This document shows, in pieces, positions 1 through 10,454 of a DNA stretch of 64,000 nt. Made by a program: the position numbers and the translations under genes. Within the stretch, counting starts at the first letter, position 1. Each line of letters starts with the position of its first letter. The notes below the pieces were generated by a model. The model was not told where the DNA came from. It made no database searches and worked only from the letters and a program-made list of their open reading frames with translations. The stretch comes from Liolophura sinensis (taxonomy: Eukaryota > Mollusca > Polyplacophora > Chitonida > Chitonidae), in the NCBI RefSeq assembly GCF_032854445.1, contig NC_088303.1, forward strand, positions 4,659,501 to 4,723,500, read 5' to 3'.

Positions 1-63
1 ACAATGCATGTCTCAAGTAGTATATCATTTTGAAAGGCTCAAAGCACTGGCACAGTGCTATAA

Positions 64-1670
64 GGAAACCACCACACCTTGTCAGGTACATGATTCAGCT
101 GAGCAGGTTTAAGGCTGGAGGAAAGTAGGCTCAAAGAAAACCACCACACCTTGTCAGGTACATGATTCAGCTGATCAGGTTTAAGGCTGGAGGAAAGTAG
201 GCTCAAAGGAAACCACCACACCTTGTCAGGTACATGATTCAGCTGAGCAGGTTTAAGGCTGGAGGAAAGTAGGCTCAAGGGAAACCACCACACCTTGTCA
301 GGTACATGACTCAGCTGAGCAGGTTTAAGGCTGGAGGAAAGTAGGCTCAAAGGAAACCACCACACCTTGTCAGGTACATGACACAGCTGATCAGGTTTAA
401 GGCTGAGGAAAGTAGGCTCAAAGGAAACCACCACACCTTGTCAGGTACATGACACAGCTGATTAGGTTTAAGGCTGGAGGAAAGTAGGCTCAAGGGAAAC
501 CACCACACCTTGTCAGGTACATGACTCAGCTGAGCAGGTTTAAGACTGGAGGAAAGTAGGCTCAAAGGAAACCACAACACCGTCTCAGGTACATGACACA
601 GCTGATCAGGTTTAAGGCTGAGGAAAGTAGGCTCAAAGGAAACCACCACACCTTGTCAGGTACATGACACAGCTGAGCAGGTTTAAGGCTAGAGGAAAGT
701 AGGCTCAAAGGAAACCACCACATCTTGTCAGGTACATGATTCAGCTGATCAGATTTAATGCTGGAGGAAAGTAGGCTCAAAGGAAACTACCACACTTTCT
801 CAGGTACATGACTCAGCTGAGCAGGTTTAAGGCTGGAGGAAAGCAGGCTCAAAGGAAATTACCACACGTTCTCAGGTACATGATTCAGCTGAGCAGGTTT
901 AAGGCTGGAGGAAAGCAGGCTCAAAGGAAACCACAACACCGTCTCAGGTACATGATTCAGCTGATCAGGTTTAAGGCTGGAGGAAAGTAGGCTCAAAGGA
1001 AACCACCACACCTTCTCAGGTACATGAAACAGCTGATCAGGTTTAAGGCTGGAGGAAAGCAGGCTCAAAGGAAACCACCACACCTTGTCAGGTACATGAT
1101 TCAGCTGATCAGGTTTAAGGCTGGAGGAAAGTAGGCTCAAAGGAAACCACCACACCTTGTCAGGTACATGATTCAGCTGAGCAGGTTTAAGGCTGGAGGA
1201 AAGCAGGCTCAAAGAAAACCACAACACAGTCTCAGGTACATGATTCAGCTGATCAGGTTTAAGGCTGGAGGAAAGTAGGCTCTATAAAGGAAACCACCAC
1301 ACCTTGTCAAGTACATGACACAGCTGATCAGGTTTAAGGCTGGAGGAAAGTAGGCTCAAAGGAAACCACCACACCTTGTCAGGTACATGACTCAGCTGAG
1401 CAGGTTTAAGGCTGGAGGAAAGCAGGCTCTATAAAGGAAACCACCATACCTTGTCAGGTACTGACTCACCTGATCAGGTTTAAGGATGAAGCAAAAGTAG
1501 GCTCTATACAGGAAACTACCACACCTGGTCAGGTACCGACTTACCCGATTAGGTTAAAGGCTGGTGGACAGCAAACTCTACAAAGGAAACTACCACACTT
1601 TGTCAAGTACTGATCCATCTGATCAGGTTTAGGGCTGGAGGAAACCAGACTCCAAGGAAATCACCTGACA
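64..1670. repeat. 72-bp minisatellite, about 22 copies
   Basis: Direct repeats with a 72-bp period (unit starts at 64, 136, 208 and so on). Each unit contains a GGAAACCACCAC start, a CAGGTACATGA block, a CAGCTGAKCAGG block and a GGAGGAAAGTAGGCTC end. Units vary at fixed positions (ATTCAG, ACTCAG or ACACAG; GAGCAG or GATCAG; CACACCTTGTC or CAACACCGTCTC), which suggests amplification of several units at a time. The right edge, from about 1420, is diverged, as is usual for array ends. Because 72 is divisible by three, long open frames appear on the minus strand with a 24-residue repeat. Single-base deletions (near 404 and 619) break those frames, so I read the array as non-coding. Confidence 0.95.
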
Positions 1671-2216
1671 TTCTGAAGTTAAGCGGTGCAGTAAATTTGG
1701 CAGGATTTAGCAGGCAGTGCCTGCTTTCTGTTTTATCTAATGTTATCTCCTTGCTTCAACTTATTCCAAGAGATATCACGTGAACTAAAGATAAAAGCAT
1801 CAGGTAGCACATGTGAAATACCGAGAAAAGGCAGCATATCAACTTACCTGTACATGTTTGGCTGAATGATTGACTGACTGATGATTACTGTTCTCAAGAA
1901 TATTTCACTTATAAGACAGTCATTTTAATCGATGGGGAAATCAGGTTGGCCAGAGTGAACGATCAACCTTAGGTAAATAACTGATAAATGCGTCCGTGAC
2001 ACATTTTTACCTCCAGAGAGCTCAGTATGAATGTCATATTTATGGATAACAAATGATCTCTTAACAGACGATATGGAAGTTCACTTCACTGGACCTAGGA
2101 AGGCAACTGACCGTTTATTGCACCCATTTCTGTGAAGAACAGTGGAGAGAGAGAAATCTGGAAAAATTCCTCATCCTAGGCAGTAACTCAACCAACACAG
2201 TGGGTCAGATGACCAA
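1671..2216. other. unannotated stretch
   Basis: AT-rich DNA between the 72-bp array and the first SINE fragment. I see no gene, RNA or repeat here. Confidence 0.6.
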
Positions 2217-2266
2217 ATTTATTTATGTATTTATTTGATTGACGTTTGCTGCCACGCTCAAAAATG
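2217..2266 (-). repeat. SINE tail fragment, degraded
   Basis: A run of TTTATT followed by TTTGATTGACGTTT resembles the reverse complement of the common SINE tail in this window (AAATAAA after AAAACACCAATCAAATAAA). Only the tail is recognisable. Confidence 0.4.
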
Positions 2267-2500
2267 CGACTGCAATACAAAACTGTGTTGACATGACCAC
2301 GATTTATGTATGAGAATTTTGTGAAGATCTTTCACCAGTTATATGTCAAAACATGAACGCAAAAAGTCTTAATAGTCTCAATACGTAAATACATGGATGG
2401 AGTGATCTGCTGCACACAGCCAGGGATCGATGATAGAACTTTACAAAATGTATTCCTTTTAATTCCAGCTTCAGTACCAACATTATCTAGAGCTTCACAG

Positions 2501-2741
2501 TGGCCTGCGTGGCAGAAGTGGTTAGTGTGCCAGTGCAGCGCAATGACCCCGAAGCCTCTCACAAATGCTGCTGAATCAAGTTCAAGTCAAGCTCATGTTC
2601 GCTTTCTCACGGCCATATGCGCGTACATGTACATTTACCAGCAGCCTGCGGATGGTTGTGGGTTCCGCACCAAATTTCATATAAGTGAAATATTCATGAA
2701 TACTGAGTAAAACACCAAATCAAATAAATCAATCAAATAAA
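2501..2741 (+). repeat. tRNA-headed SINE, near full length
   Basis: The head GGCCTGCGTGGCAGAAGTGG and AGTTCAAGTC resemble tRNA A and B boxes of an RNA polymerase III promoter. A middle part (CAGCCTGCGGATGGTTGTGG) and the tail (AAGTGAAATATTCATGAATA, then CAAATAAA) follow. Flanking 12-bp direct repeats AGAGCTTCACAG (2489-2500) and AGAGCTCCACAA (2743-2754) match at 10 of 12 positions and look like an aged target-site duplication. It lies about 400 bp beyond the PRMT6 stop codon, opposite to the gene. An open frame across it is an artefact. Confidence 0.85.
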
Positions 2742-3084
2742 CAGAGCTCCACAAATTACCATAATATGTCATATTAAACAACAACAAAGTAAAAAACAAC
2801 ATGCAAAATAACAGTTAGTTGGAACATTTTTTTCTGGAGAACATGCATATGTACCAGACAATTCTGTACATGGTGTAATTAGACTGAGGTATAAAATCAG
2901 ATTTCTGGGGGGTTACCATGAAACGACACGTATTCTGCCATCCCATTTCAGCCAATAAAGTTCGGTTATTAGCCATTATGCTTGGTTCCCTCATGTAAAA
3001 CTGCTTAATAGTACCTGCATTCTGTTACAGTCCAAAAATGAAACCAAAAAGAAAACATTCAATTACATGGAATATACATATGGA

Positions 3085-3090
3085 TTTAAT
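3085..3090 (-). promoter_or_regulatory. possible PRMT6 polyadenylation signal
   Basis: ATTAAA, the common variant of AATAAA, lies on the minus strand about 70 nt past the PRMT6 stop codon. It is the nearest plausible signal I found; such hexamers are frequent in AT-rich DNA, so this is tentative. Confidence 0.25.
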
Positions 3091-3159
3091 TGCTGAATCA
3101 CCACAAGAACTTGATGAAGTCTTGACAGTGGGTTACACTGTGCGGTCTTACATAAAGCT

Positions 3160-4060
3160 TCAAGATAAATCATCTGCCATGTAATAATGCTTGCTCTGTT
3201 GTGGATGATCACCCACTTTATACGTCAGCTGAATGTCAAGGAAACGTGGTCTGTTTTGATTGGGTGATATAGAAATGGAGCCCTTTATCATAGTGTCCTG
3301 CTCAACAGTGATTGGTTGATCCCAGTACATCACACACTGCTCCCAGTGAGTCTCATCCTTAAATGGTGAAGTAGTCAGCTTTATATCCTGAGGAAACCCC
3401 ACGTCAAACCAAGCCACAAGACCATGAAGAACCGAATGTCCAAAACAGGAGAATGAGAATTTTTTGTGGATCATCTTCAAATCCTTCTCTGTCACAGTTT
3501 TAAGGTCAAACTGTGAAATGATCTCCGCGTGAGATTGTATGCTTTCGGCTGAAACTGTTTTTACCACAACAGTTTTGGACATCTGCTTTTTAACTAATGG
3601 TATCATCGTTGCCAAGGAAACTTTGTAAAGTTTTGTCACCTCATCTTTCCAGAAGGAGATTTTGTCTTCATAATCTTCATCCGACACAGGAGCCAGATAT
3701 AACGTGGCAACAGAAGGCATCATAATTCCACCTGGTTTCAACCAGCGATCTCTTGCCTGAATAACACTATTCAACATGGATTCATATAGCAAGAAATAGC
3801 CCATCCATTCACTGATTATCACATCGACACATTCGGGCAACACAATGTCCTCTACTTTCCCATGAATAACCGAGATACGCTCCTCAATTTTATTTTCAGT
3901 TGTGATGGCGGGCAACTGACTGGCCATTTTACTCGCTTCAATGGCGTAAACTTGCTTAGCACCTGCCTGTACAGCAAATAAACTGAGTATCCCTGTGCCA
4001 GATCCCACATCTGCCACCAGTTTTCCATGTAATATTTCATAGTTCTTTAACATGGCCCAC
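3160..4060 (-). CDS. PRMT6: PRMT6 coding exon 2 (catalytic core)
   Basis: This exon encodes residues 76-375 of a type I protein arginine methyltransferase, which transfers methyl groups from S-adenosylmethionine to arginines. PRMT6 is known as a nuclear enzyme acting on histone H3 and other proteins. Visible motifs, numbered in the spliced protein: SAM-binding motif I VADVGSGTG (about 91-99), acidic ribose-binding residue in YAIEAS (E117), double-E loop SEWMGYFLLYESM with E160 and E169, and THW loop (313-315) before a C-terminal beta barrel. No catalytic residue is missing. The acceptor is AG at 4062-4061; the first exon base completes an arginine codon started in exon 1, followed by W-A-M. 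An ATG at 4053 opens the long frame but is internal, since the family N-terminal segment lies upstream at 5979-6205. The stop is TGA at 3162-3160. I assign PRMT6 rather than PRMT1/8 from length (375, the same as I recall for human PRMT6) and recalled similarity throughout. Confidence 0.95.
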
Positions 4061-5978
4061 CTGGAATGGAAAGGTTGAAAGCTTAATACAGCATCAGGTG
4101 AGAGACAACTGCCTCAACAACAATCACATACTGTAAATCTTCAACCTTTTCAACCATTAAAGCTCTTTTTCCAGTGTAATTTATGCATATAGTTATGATG
4201 AAAATGATGCTAAAATGATTTGTTTGTGTCATGAAAGATGCAAGCCTCATTAAACTGTACAAATTATTTCTTTACACCCCATAGTTCTCTAGGAATCTTT
4301 CACAATATAAGTTGCAGAGCCGCTTGAAGAATTAGGGTAACTTATTTCTTTCTTCTTTTCTGTGACGTTCTGTCCATTGAACTACATCGCATTATTGTTA
4401 CAGACACCTTCAATATTTTTCTGAAAACAGGAACTACAAATTCAATAGCTAGTATAGAATATAAGTGTCACCTTTGATGTATTTATTCGATTATTGGTTT
4501 TTTTTTTGGTTTTTTTTGGTTTTTCTTTTTAAAATCAAGAATATAGTTCCTCTATGTAACAAGGCGTTGCTTGATAATTAATTTAACGTCCTGTATTTCC
4601 CAACGTTGATCGGACCTTTACCAATAAGGTGACAGACTCAAACGCAACTCCCAAGTCAACTGGGTTGTAAGGTAATTGGTGAAAGGTGGTCGTTCACTCC
4701 CCATTCATCCACAAAAACTAACCACATTTGTTGAAGCAAAAACAATCATGTGTAGAGCATTGTCTAGTTATGCAGTGGACTTTTTTTATAGTGCTCTAAA
4801 TAGTTAATTTCCACCTAGGACATTTGATCAAAGAATTTCCATATGACATCACACATAATGTTACTGATGATGTGCCATGCATGTGTGAATAGGCTAAGTG
4901 TACAAGTATGGTGTAAACAGACTTTTCTTACTTTTGAAGATGTAACTTAAAGACACTAATGTAAAGGAGTGTTACACAGTATAGAGTCATGATAATCACA
5001 CTTTGTAATTTACTGTGTTATGATTAGTCATAGTCCAGTAATATTAATAATGAGGAAGTAAAGGCATCTCCACAAAGTCAAAATCTGAGAGGACATGCCT
5101 TTTAATACTTCTTCACTACTACCAGTAAACTGAATGCATGCAAGGGTCAATTCATTCATATTAAAATGATATATGTATCTACAATATAGATATATTTTCG
5201 CAAGCATTTAATTTGCCACTATATCTGCATTATCAAGGATATTTATTGATGGATAAATTTATACATGAGTAAATCTATTACTTCCCTTTTTGTGTTTTGT
5301 GCCATACCATACTCCCAGTCACTGCAAACAGGTACAAGTGTATAGGGCTTGTTATATCTAGTGCCATTGCTAAAGGTTCAATGCAGTTTTTTTTTTTTTT
5401 TTTTTTTTTTTTTGGATTGGTGTTTTACGCCGTACTCAAGAATATTTCACTTATACGACGGCGGCCAGCATTATGGTGGGTAGAAACCGGGCAGAGCCTG
5501 GGGGAAACCCACGACCATCCGCCCGGTAGCTGCCAGACCTTCTCACATACGGCCGCCAGCATGAGCTGGACTTGAACTCACAGTGACTGCATTGGTGAGA
5601 GACTCCTGGGTCATCACGCTGCGCTAGCGCTTTAACCGACTGAGCCACGGAGGCCCCTTAGGTTCAATGCAGAAGGAAGTAAAGCTGAGGATGGAAAAAT
5701 TAAGACATCTCACTCAAAGCGACCTGACCTTCCCTCTTGGTCTTAATTCAAATGAAATTTAAAAGGTAAAGTAACATTCATCAGGCAGGCAACTGAAAAC
5801 CATGAGTAAGAATACTTACATTTCTCTTTCTACATTATTGTAATGAAAGTTAAATGGCCTCAAATGCTTGAATTCTGTGGTGTGCTTTTGAACACTGTGG
5901 TGGGCTTTTGAACACTGTGGTGACGTCTGTAAGACACCCTTTACCACTCAGCCAGAAGGGTTAGAGAGCTGACCTCAC
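4061..5978 (-). other. PRMT6: PRMT6 intron, 1918 nt, phase 2
   Basis: The donor reads CTACAG|GTGAGG at 5978 and the acceptor reads TTCCATTCCAG|G at 4061 on the minus strand. Joining the exons keeps frame and restores the family-typical link between the RTxxYR segment and the SAM-binding fold without insertion or loss. The intron contains a SINE (5387-5659), T-rich runs near 4500-4535, and two copies of a 20-bp repeat near 5882-5922 (TTTTGAACACTGTGGTG). As I recall, vertebrate PRMT6 coding sequence is uninterrupted, so the intron is a lineage difference. Confidence 0.9.
5387..5659 (-). repeat. full-length tRNA-headed SINE in PRMT6 intron
   Basis: On the minus strand the element runs from a tRNA-like head (GGGGCCTCCGTGGCTCAGTC with an A-box-like sequence, then GAGTTCAAGTCC as B box) through the conserved middle to AAATATTCTTGAGTACGGCG and a run of about 27 A. 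It is flanked by perfect 13-bp direct repeats AGGTTCAATGCAG at 5374-5386 and 5660-5672, which defines the insertion exactly. It is in sense orientation to PRMT6. This copy is the best reference for the family in the window. Confidence 0.95.
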
Positions 5979-6205
5979 CTGTAGGTTCTGGTCCTGACCA
6001 CATCAGCAATCATACATTCATGGATGTCCACTTGAGAGTAGCTGCTGAAATACTCCTCATCCATGCTGACCAGTTTCCTGTCACTGCCACTATCCTGGCT
6101 TGGAGTACATCTATCTCTCTGTCCACTTTCTTCCCCCTCAAGGTCATTCCTTAACTCACAGTTTGGCACCTCAGAGAGCTTGGGTTTTTTGAAGATGGAC
6201 GCCAT
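5979..6205 (-). CDS. PRMT6: PRMT6 coding exon 1 (N-terminus)
   Basis: This exon encodes residues 1-75 plus two bases of codon 76. The start ATG is at 6205-6203; no longer in-frame start is supported. Residues 1-48 are a hydrophilic tail with a short basic patch (KKPK, residues 6-9) that could help nuclear import; this is inference. Residues 52-75 (YFSSYS, then HECMIADVVRTRTY) match the conserved segment just before the methyltransferase fold in this family. In PRMTs this segment folds over the bound S-adenosylmethionine. The exon ends at a good donor, AG|GTGAGG. Translation past 5979 would meet a stop immediately, which confirms splicing there. Confidence 0.92.
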
Positions 6206-6334
6206 GAATGGGCTTTCAGTTAGGAATCAACTGCGCCATGAATGCATGTCTGAAAGTACTACAGGACGTTTTGACCAGATGAGCTGTAATCTTTTCTAGA
6301 GTACTGTAGTCATGGATACTGCAGTATATTTTAC

Positions 6335-6336
6335 CT
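6335..6336 (-). promoter_or_regulatory. possible 5'UTR splice acceptor of PRMT6
   Basis: On the minus strand TTGTTTTCAACAG ends at 6335, about 130 nt upstream of the PRMT6 start, with T-rich sequence before it. It could accept a splice from the donor at 7421. Between here and the start codon a short upstream ATG frame ends before the main ATG. Weak evidence. Confidence 0.3.
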
Positions 6337-7419
6337 GTTGAAAACAATTACAAACTGAGATTTCCCAAGTGATAAACGACAGCTCAGTTAAAACAGTTAA
6401 AAATAAGCAGGCTTGACAATTCCAAAAGATGTCAAAGTAGTTAGTCATTACCACTACAACCAACTATTAGGTTTACACAGTCCCCTCGTGACTTTCGCCT
6501 ATGGATTAATACTTACCCGTCCCCTACACCCCAACCCAGTGTCACTCTATTTAACAGACCTATTATTGTCATTCTACATACCCAGTACCCAGACTTCCTC
6601 TTGTTCCTAAGATGTGATGTAGGGTAAAATGTTCAAAAGGTAACATCAATATGTCATTCATTTTCTTGTGGTAAGGAAACATTCATCATACAAAACTATA
6701 TCTTCTGTGATTCGCTTTCATTCAGATTAGGGTCTCCCTGAAAAGGCTCCAAATACGTATATGTTCCATAAAATTAAATGGCAGTAGTAGCACTGCAGCT
6801 AAAGACCGTATGTAAACCTTTCTACACAGTAATTGTATAATTAAGTCATGCAACTGTGTTTCTCCAGTAAGAGCTGACTGTTTTTGCCACACAACAAACT
6901 CGATTTATAACCTATCAACAATCAGTGCTAATGGTCAAGCATTGTCACGATTTTTTAATCAACCTAGTTACTTGTAGTATTGAAAACAGCATTGAACTTC
7001 TTAACTGCAGACATCAGAGAGACAGTATTTTGCTTGTGGAAGGTGGAAGGATAGGTAGGGAAAGAAACATTTGGGTATCTATTGGGCACTTGTAATTATG
7101 GCAAATTACAAGATAATGTGTTCGACAAATTTATACAACAACAACACTTGATAAATTAGGGTACTTTTCACGATTCTTTCCTTTCAGCAGGGTATTGTCA
7201 CTTTCTGTCTGTCTGCTTATCAAAAGCGGAGAAATGTCCATCCATTACCGAATCACATACTCCTCAGCAAGTACAAAGACGACCGTTACTGCACTATGTA
7301 GGTCTATACGGCTGACCCGCATGTCGTGCGTTGTTTACACATTTCCTATGTAGGGTACTGTACAGCCGTAATGAACGGAGGACTGCAGGCTTGGGGTCAA
7401 CTCCAGCAGTCGCGACTTA
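6337..7419. other. upstream region of PRMT6, possible 5'UTR intron
   Basis: About 1.1 kb between the putative first-exon donor and the putative acceptor. I see no repeat, RNA or second gene. Confidence 0.4.
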
Positions 7420-7433
7420 CCACGCACTTCCGG
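7420..7433 (-). promoter_or_regulatory. candidate PRMT6 promoter: ETS site and first-exon donor
   Basis: On the minus strand ACCGGAAGTGCGTG|GTAAGTCG combines an ETS-type motif CCGGAAGT (7433-7426) with a strong splice donor whose GT is at 7420-7419. The surroundings (about 7290-7440) have more CpG than neighbouring DNA. ETS motifs close to the transcription start are common in TATA-less housekeeping promoters. It lies about 1.2 kb upstream of the PRMT6 ATG on the right strand. The transcription start itself cannot be placed. Confidence 0.4.
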
Positions 7434-7440
7434 TTTTAGG

Positions 7441-8100
7441 AGATGGACGAATAAATGAATACAAACTTGAAATAAATTAGGAGAAAGTTTATCCCAGGAT
7501 TCTTAATTCTTCTTCTGTTATAGGTCCTCTTTTAGATTCGTTCATTTAACCATGTAGGCAATATTCTAGTAATAAAAATAGTACCCTCCAGACGTAACTC
7601 TTTGGTAGGGCTAGGTAGGCCTATATCAGTAATTAAGGTTTATTAACTATTTTTATTTAGCTATTTAAAATTCTGAAAATTAATTAGCGGCATTAGTTTG
7701 AGGACTACCATAACTGCTTTAATTACACACGTATTTAAATCTTTGTAGTAATCTTAGTAGGATTGTGAAGAATAAATGTTAACAGTATACAGATTGATAT
7801 AGGGCCCACACGGAGTGTAAAGTTCCGTCATGAACTTAACCTGGGCCTATCAACATTGTATACATGGGCTCACTGTTTTTTCTGCACTGCCACGTAAGGT
7901 GGGTTATATGCATACTGCAAGATCAGTTAGATGTAAGCAGGCCTATATATAAAAGCAGATTATATCTACATATTAGGTATACTTCTCAGTTTAAAAAATA
8001 TCATTCCATATGCCTATGCCGGTACAACAATTAACATCCTTTGTTTTTTGGCTGTATTAACACATGCAGTTTGGATGTATAAACAGGTTAAGGAACTGTC
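7441..8100. other. unannotated stretch
   Basis: AT-rich DNA with several copies of the short word TAGGCCTA, which is frequent throughout the window. No gene seen. Confidence 0.6.
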
Positions 8101-8112
8101 AATACCTTGATG

Positions 8113-8340
8113 TGGGGCCTCTGTGACTCAATTGGTTAGCGCAGCGTGATGACCCAGCAGTCGCTGTAAGTTCAAGTCCAGCTCAGGCTGGCTTCCTCTC
8201 CGACCGTACGTGTGAAGGCAACCTGCCGATGGTCGTGGGTTTCCTCCGGGCTCTGCCCGGTTTCCACCCACCATAATACTGGACACACTATAAGTGAAAT
8301 ATTCTTGAGTACGGCGTAAAACACCAATCAAATAAATACA

Positions 8341-8382
<42 letters not shown>
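8113..8382 (+). repeat. tRNA-headed SINE with AAAT-repeat tail
   Basis: The head GGGGCCTCTGTGACTCAATT and GTAAGTTCAAGTCC carry A- and B-box-like sequences. The middle (GATGGTCGTGGGTTTCCTCC) and the 3' part (AAGTGAAATATTCTTGAGTA) follow, ending in (AAAT)n of about 50 bp. Target-site duplications are AATACCTTGATG (8101-8112) and AATATCTTGATG (8383-8394), 11 of 12 identical. Compared with the intronic copy, some bases between the A and B boxes are missing. Confidence 0.93.
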
Positions 8383-8383
<1 letters not shown>

Positions 8384-8422
8384 ATATCTTGATGTTGAGG
8401 CATGTGTGAAGGTTCGAGAACT

Positions 8423-8757
8423 CTCGAGTGAGTGAGTGAGCGCTTAGGGTTTAACGTCGTACTTAACAACTTTTTCAATCATATGACGACGAAGAAGTCC
8501 TTAGAGTGCATGTAATGTGCCTCCTTGTTGCAGGACGGATTTCCACTGCTCTTTTATCTAGTACTGCTTCACTGAGACGACATACTGAAGGCAAGTAAGC
8601 CCCTGCCCGAGCCATTCTACTGTTACGGGTCAACCAGTCGTGGCATTATCCCATTAATGTTGAACGCCAAGGGAGGAAGTTATAACTTCCTCTTTTTTAA
8701 GGCCTTGGGGTTGACCCGACCCAATACTGATCCTGGATCTGCCGTGCCTGACGTGGA
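8423..8757 (-). repeat. second SINE family, TCAC-repeat tail
   Basis: On the minus strand the element ends in a (CACT)n tail after GTTAAACCCTAAGCGC; seen on plus it starts GAGTGAGTGAGTGAGCGC. The body (GTGCCTCCTTGTTGCAGGAC, then AACTTCCTCTTTTTTAAGGC) is shared with the copy at 38812-39126. The tRNA-like head is incomplete here: the B-box region is present but the A box is lost. Short flanking repeats CGAGAACT (8415-8422 and 8758-8765) may be the target-site duplication. This points to 5' truncation at insertion. Confidence 0.75.
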
Positions 8758-8765
8758 CGAGAACT

Positions 8766-9092
8766 TTTGACCTTCTATACATGCTGGCCTAGTATTTAAT
8801 TAAAGGGATTCATGTCACAGTACAACCGTCTAGTGCAGTAATAGAAGTTCCTAAGTTAAATAGCCTGTTATATATGTGTCTTCAAAGGGAATCAGTTCAG
8901 AGATGCTGGTGTGCATGCAGTACAGGCTGAATATGTCTCCTCAGTGCCTGGGGACCCGTTCTACGAATTTAGCAGTCACAAACAGCGCCTGGCGAAATAT
9001 CTATGACAACATATGTCACCATGGAAAATGCGCTTGAGGCAGCGATGCATAAGTTTGTGGCACAGGCCCCAGCAGAAGTCCATTCGTAAATA
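8766..9092. other. unannotated stretch
   Basis: About 330 bp between two SINEs. A short piece near 8951-8968 (GGGGACCCGTTCTACGAATT) resembles one end of the fold-back element at 62836. Otherwise nothing seen. Confidence 0.5.
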
Positions 9093-9105
9093 GGTTGATA
9101 CATGT

Positions 9106-9268
9106 TATTTATTTATTGATATTTTAATTTCATTGGTGTTTTACGCCGTACTTAAGAATATTTCACTTACACGACGGCGGCCAGCATTATGGTGGGAGGA
9201 AACCGGTCAGATCCCGGCGGAAACCCACGACCATTCGCAAGTTGCTGGAAGACCTTTCCACGTACGGC
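9106..9268 (-). repeat. 5'-truncated SINE with target-site duplication
   Basis: On the plus strand it reads tail first (TTATTTATTTATTGATATTT, then GGTGTTTTACGCCGTACTTA) through the middle (CCAGCATTATGGTGGGAGGA) and stops at CCACGTACG. The whole tRNA-like head is absent. Perfect 13-bp repeats GGTTGATACATGT at 9093-9105 and 9269-9281 bracket exactly this truncated piece. It therefore inserted truncated rather than being deleted later. Confidence 0.92.
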
Positions 9269-9281
9269 GGTTGATACATGT

Positions 9282-10454
9282 AGATCGTGTTTTGGATCCA
9301 GGGCCTTTAAAGAAGGACTACTGCTGAAATGTCTTTTGTGTGTTCTGTGCATCATGATTGAGCCAGTCGAATGACAGGATATCTTGTCTTTGTGATATAT
9401 CACGACGTTTGATATTTGCAGACTGCTGTAGTATAGAGCGATCCACTTTTGGCCTGAATTAAAGAGAACGTTGTGACAGAACGCCTAGGATGAGGACTGG
9501 ATTCAGCTTGTTGTTAAGATCACGCTATGGAACATCCATATAGGATTATTCTCCCAAAAATTAAATAAATACCCTCAAAAAAGCCTTCTCTTTTTGTGTT
9601 CTCCGAGGAATGACGAATTGCATTTCAGTCGACCTAACGGATTAATCCGTTACTAAAAACGAATTAATCCATAATCGGGAACAGATTCAGATCGAGAAAA
9701 TATAATCAGTCATGCCACTACGTTTTTGAGGGAATCTGGGGCTGAGTTTACAGATGATATGGTGATGCCAGATGCTGAGATGAACATCCACTTGTCTCCT
9801 GGTGCCGCCGCTGAATAAACTTTCTCATTTTTAATTACTAGAATTCTGGCTTTTTCAAAGTGTAACTGGTTAAAAATAACACGCAACAGAAAGAATTACC
9901 CTACCGGAGCTGATTTATCATGTGAAGTTTCACCTACCAATAAGCCTACATGTATATGGATGCGTTTATTTTCTTGGCACCCTATATAATATGCAGGCAT
10001 AAAATGGTGGGCAGGTTTTAGGGTGAAGGAAACTTTTTCAAATGCCACATTTAGCTACACTATATATTCAGCCAAAAATTTCCATGTTTTTGTTATATTT
10101 TGTACGCAATTTAAATTTTCACCTTTATTGTCTTGTGCATATCATTTTGATTCTTTTCCATGGTCAGATTTATTTAAAAATTACCATATGGAGTGCGTTG
10201 AAATACAATCCACATTTGTAATTATAATAATGTTGGCGACAATGACATGAGAAATGAATTAATTTCGAGGTACTTATTGCAGGAGTCAGTACTTATAAGG
10301 GGAGATAATTCTGACTAGACAAATGCTCAATCCTTTTCATCAAGTCCGAGAGAAAGATACCTTAACTTCACCTGAAATATATTTAACAAACCACCAGATG
10401 GTCTGTTCTTAAGTACTGTTCTTATACTGCAAAAAGTAAAACTTCCACCCACTG
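9282..10454. other. unannotated stretch
   Basis: AT-rich DNA. The open frame at 10023-10250 has no recognisable domain and follows base composition. No gene seen. Confidence 0.55.

Noticed and set aside
2393-2710. 105-codon frame downstream of PRMT6
   Set aside because: It lies across a SINE with target-site duplications.
3852-4040. 62-codon minus frame
   Set aside because: Out-of-frame shadow inside PRMT6 exon 2.
5297-5648. Frames on both strands in the PRMT6 intron
   Set aside because: Both fall in the full-length SINE and its homopolymer tail.
8113-8190. tRNA gene
   Set aside because: A and B boxes belong to a SINE head; no complete cloverleaf and the element carries a SINE body, tail and duplication.
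8128-8478. 116-codon minus frame
   Set aside because: Translation of a SINE, its AAAT tail (repeating Ile/Tyr/Leu/Phe) and the next repeat.
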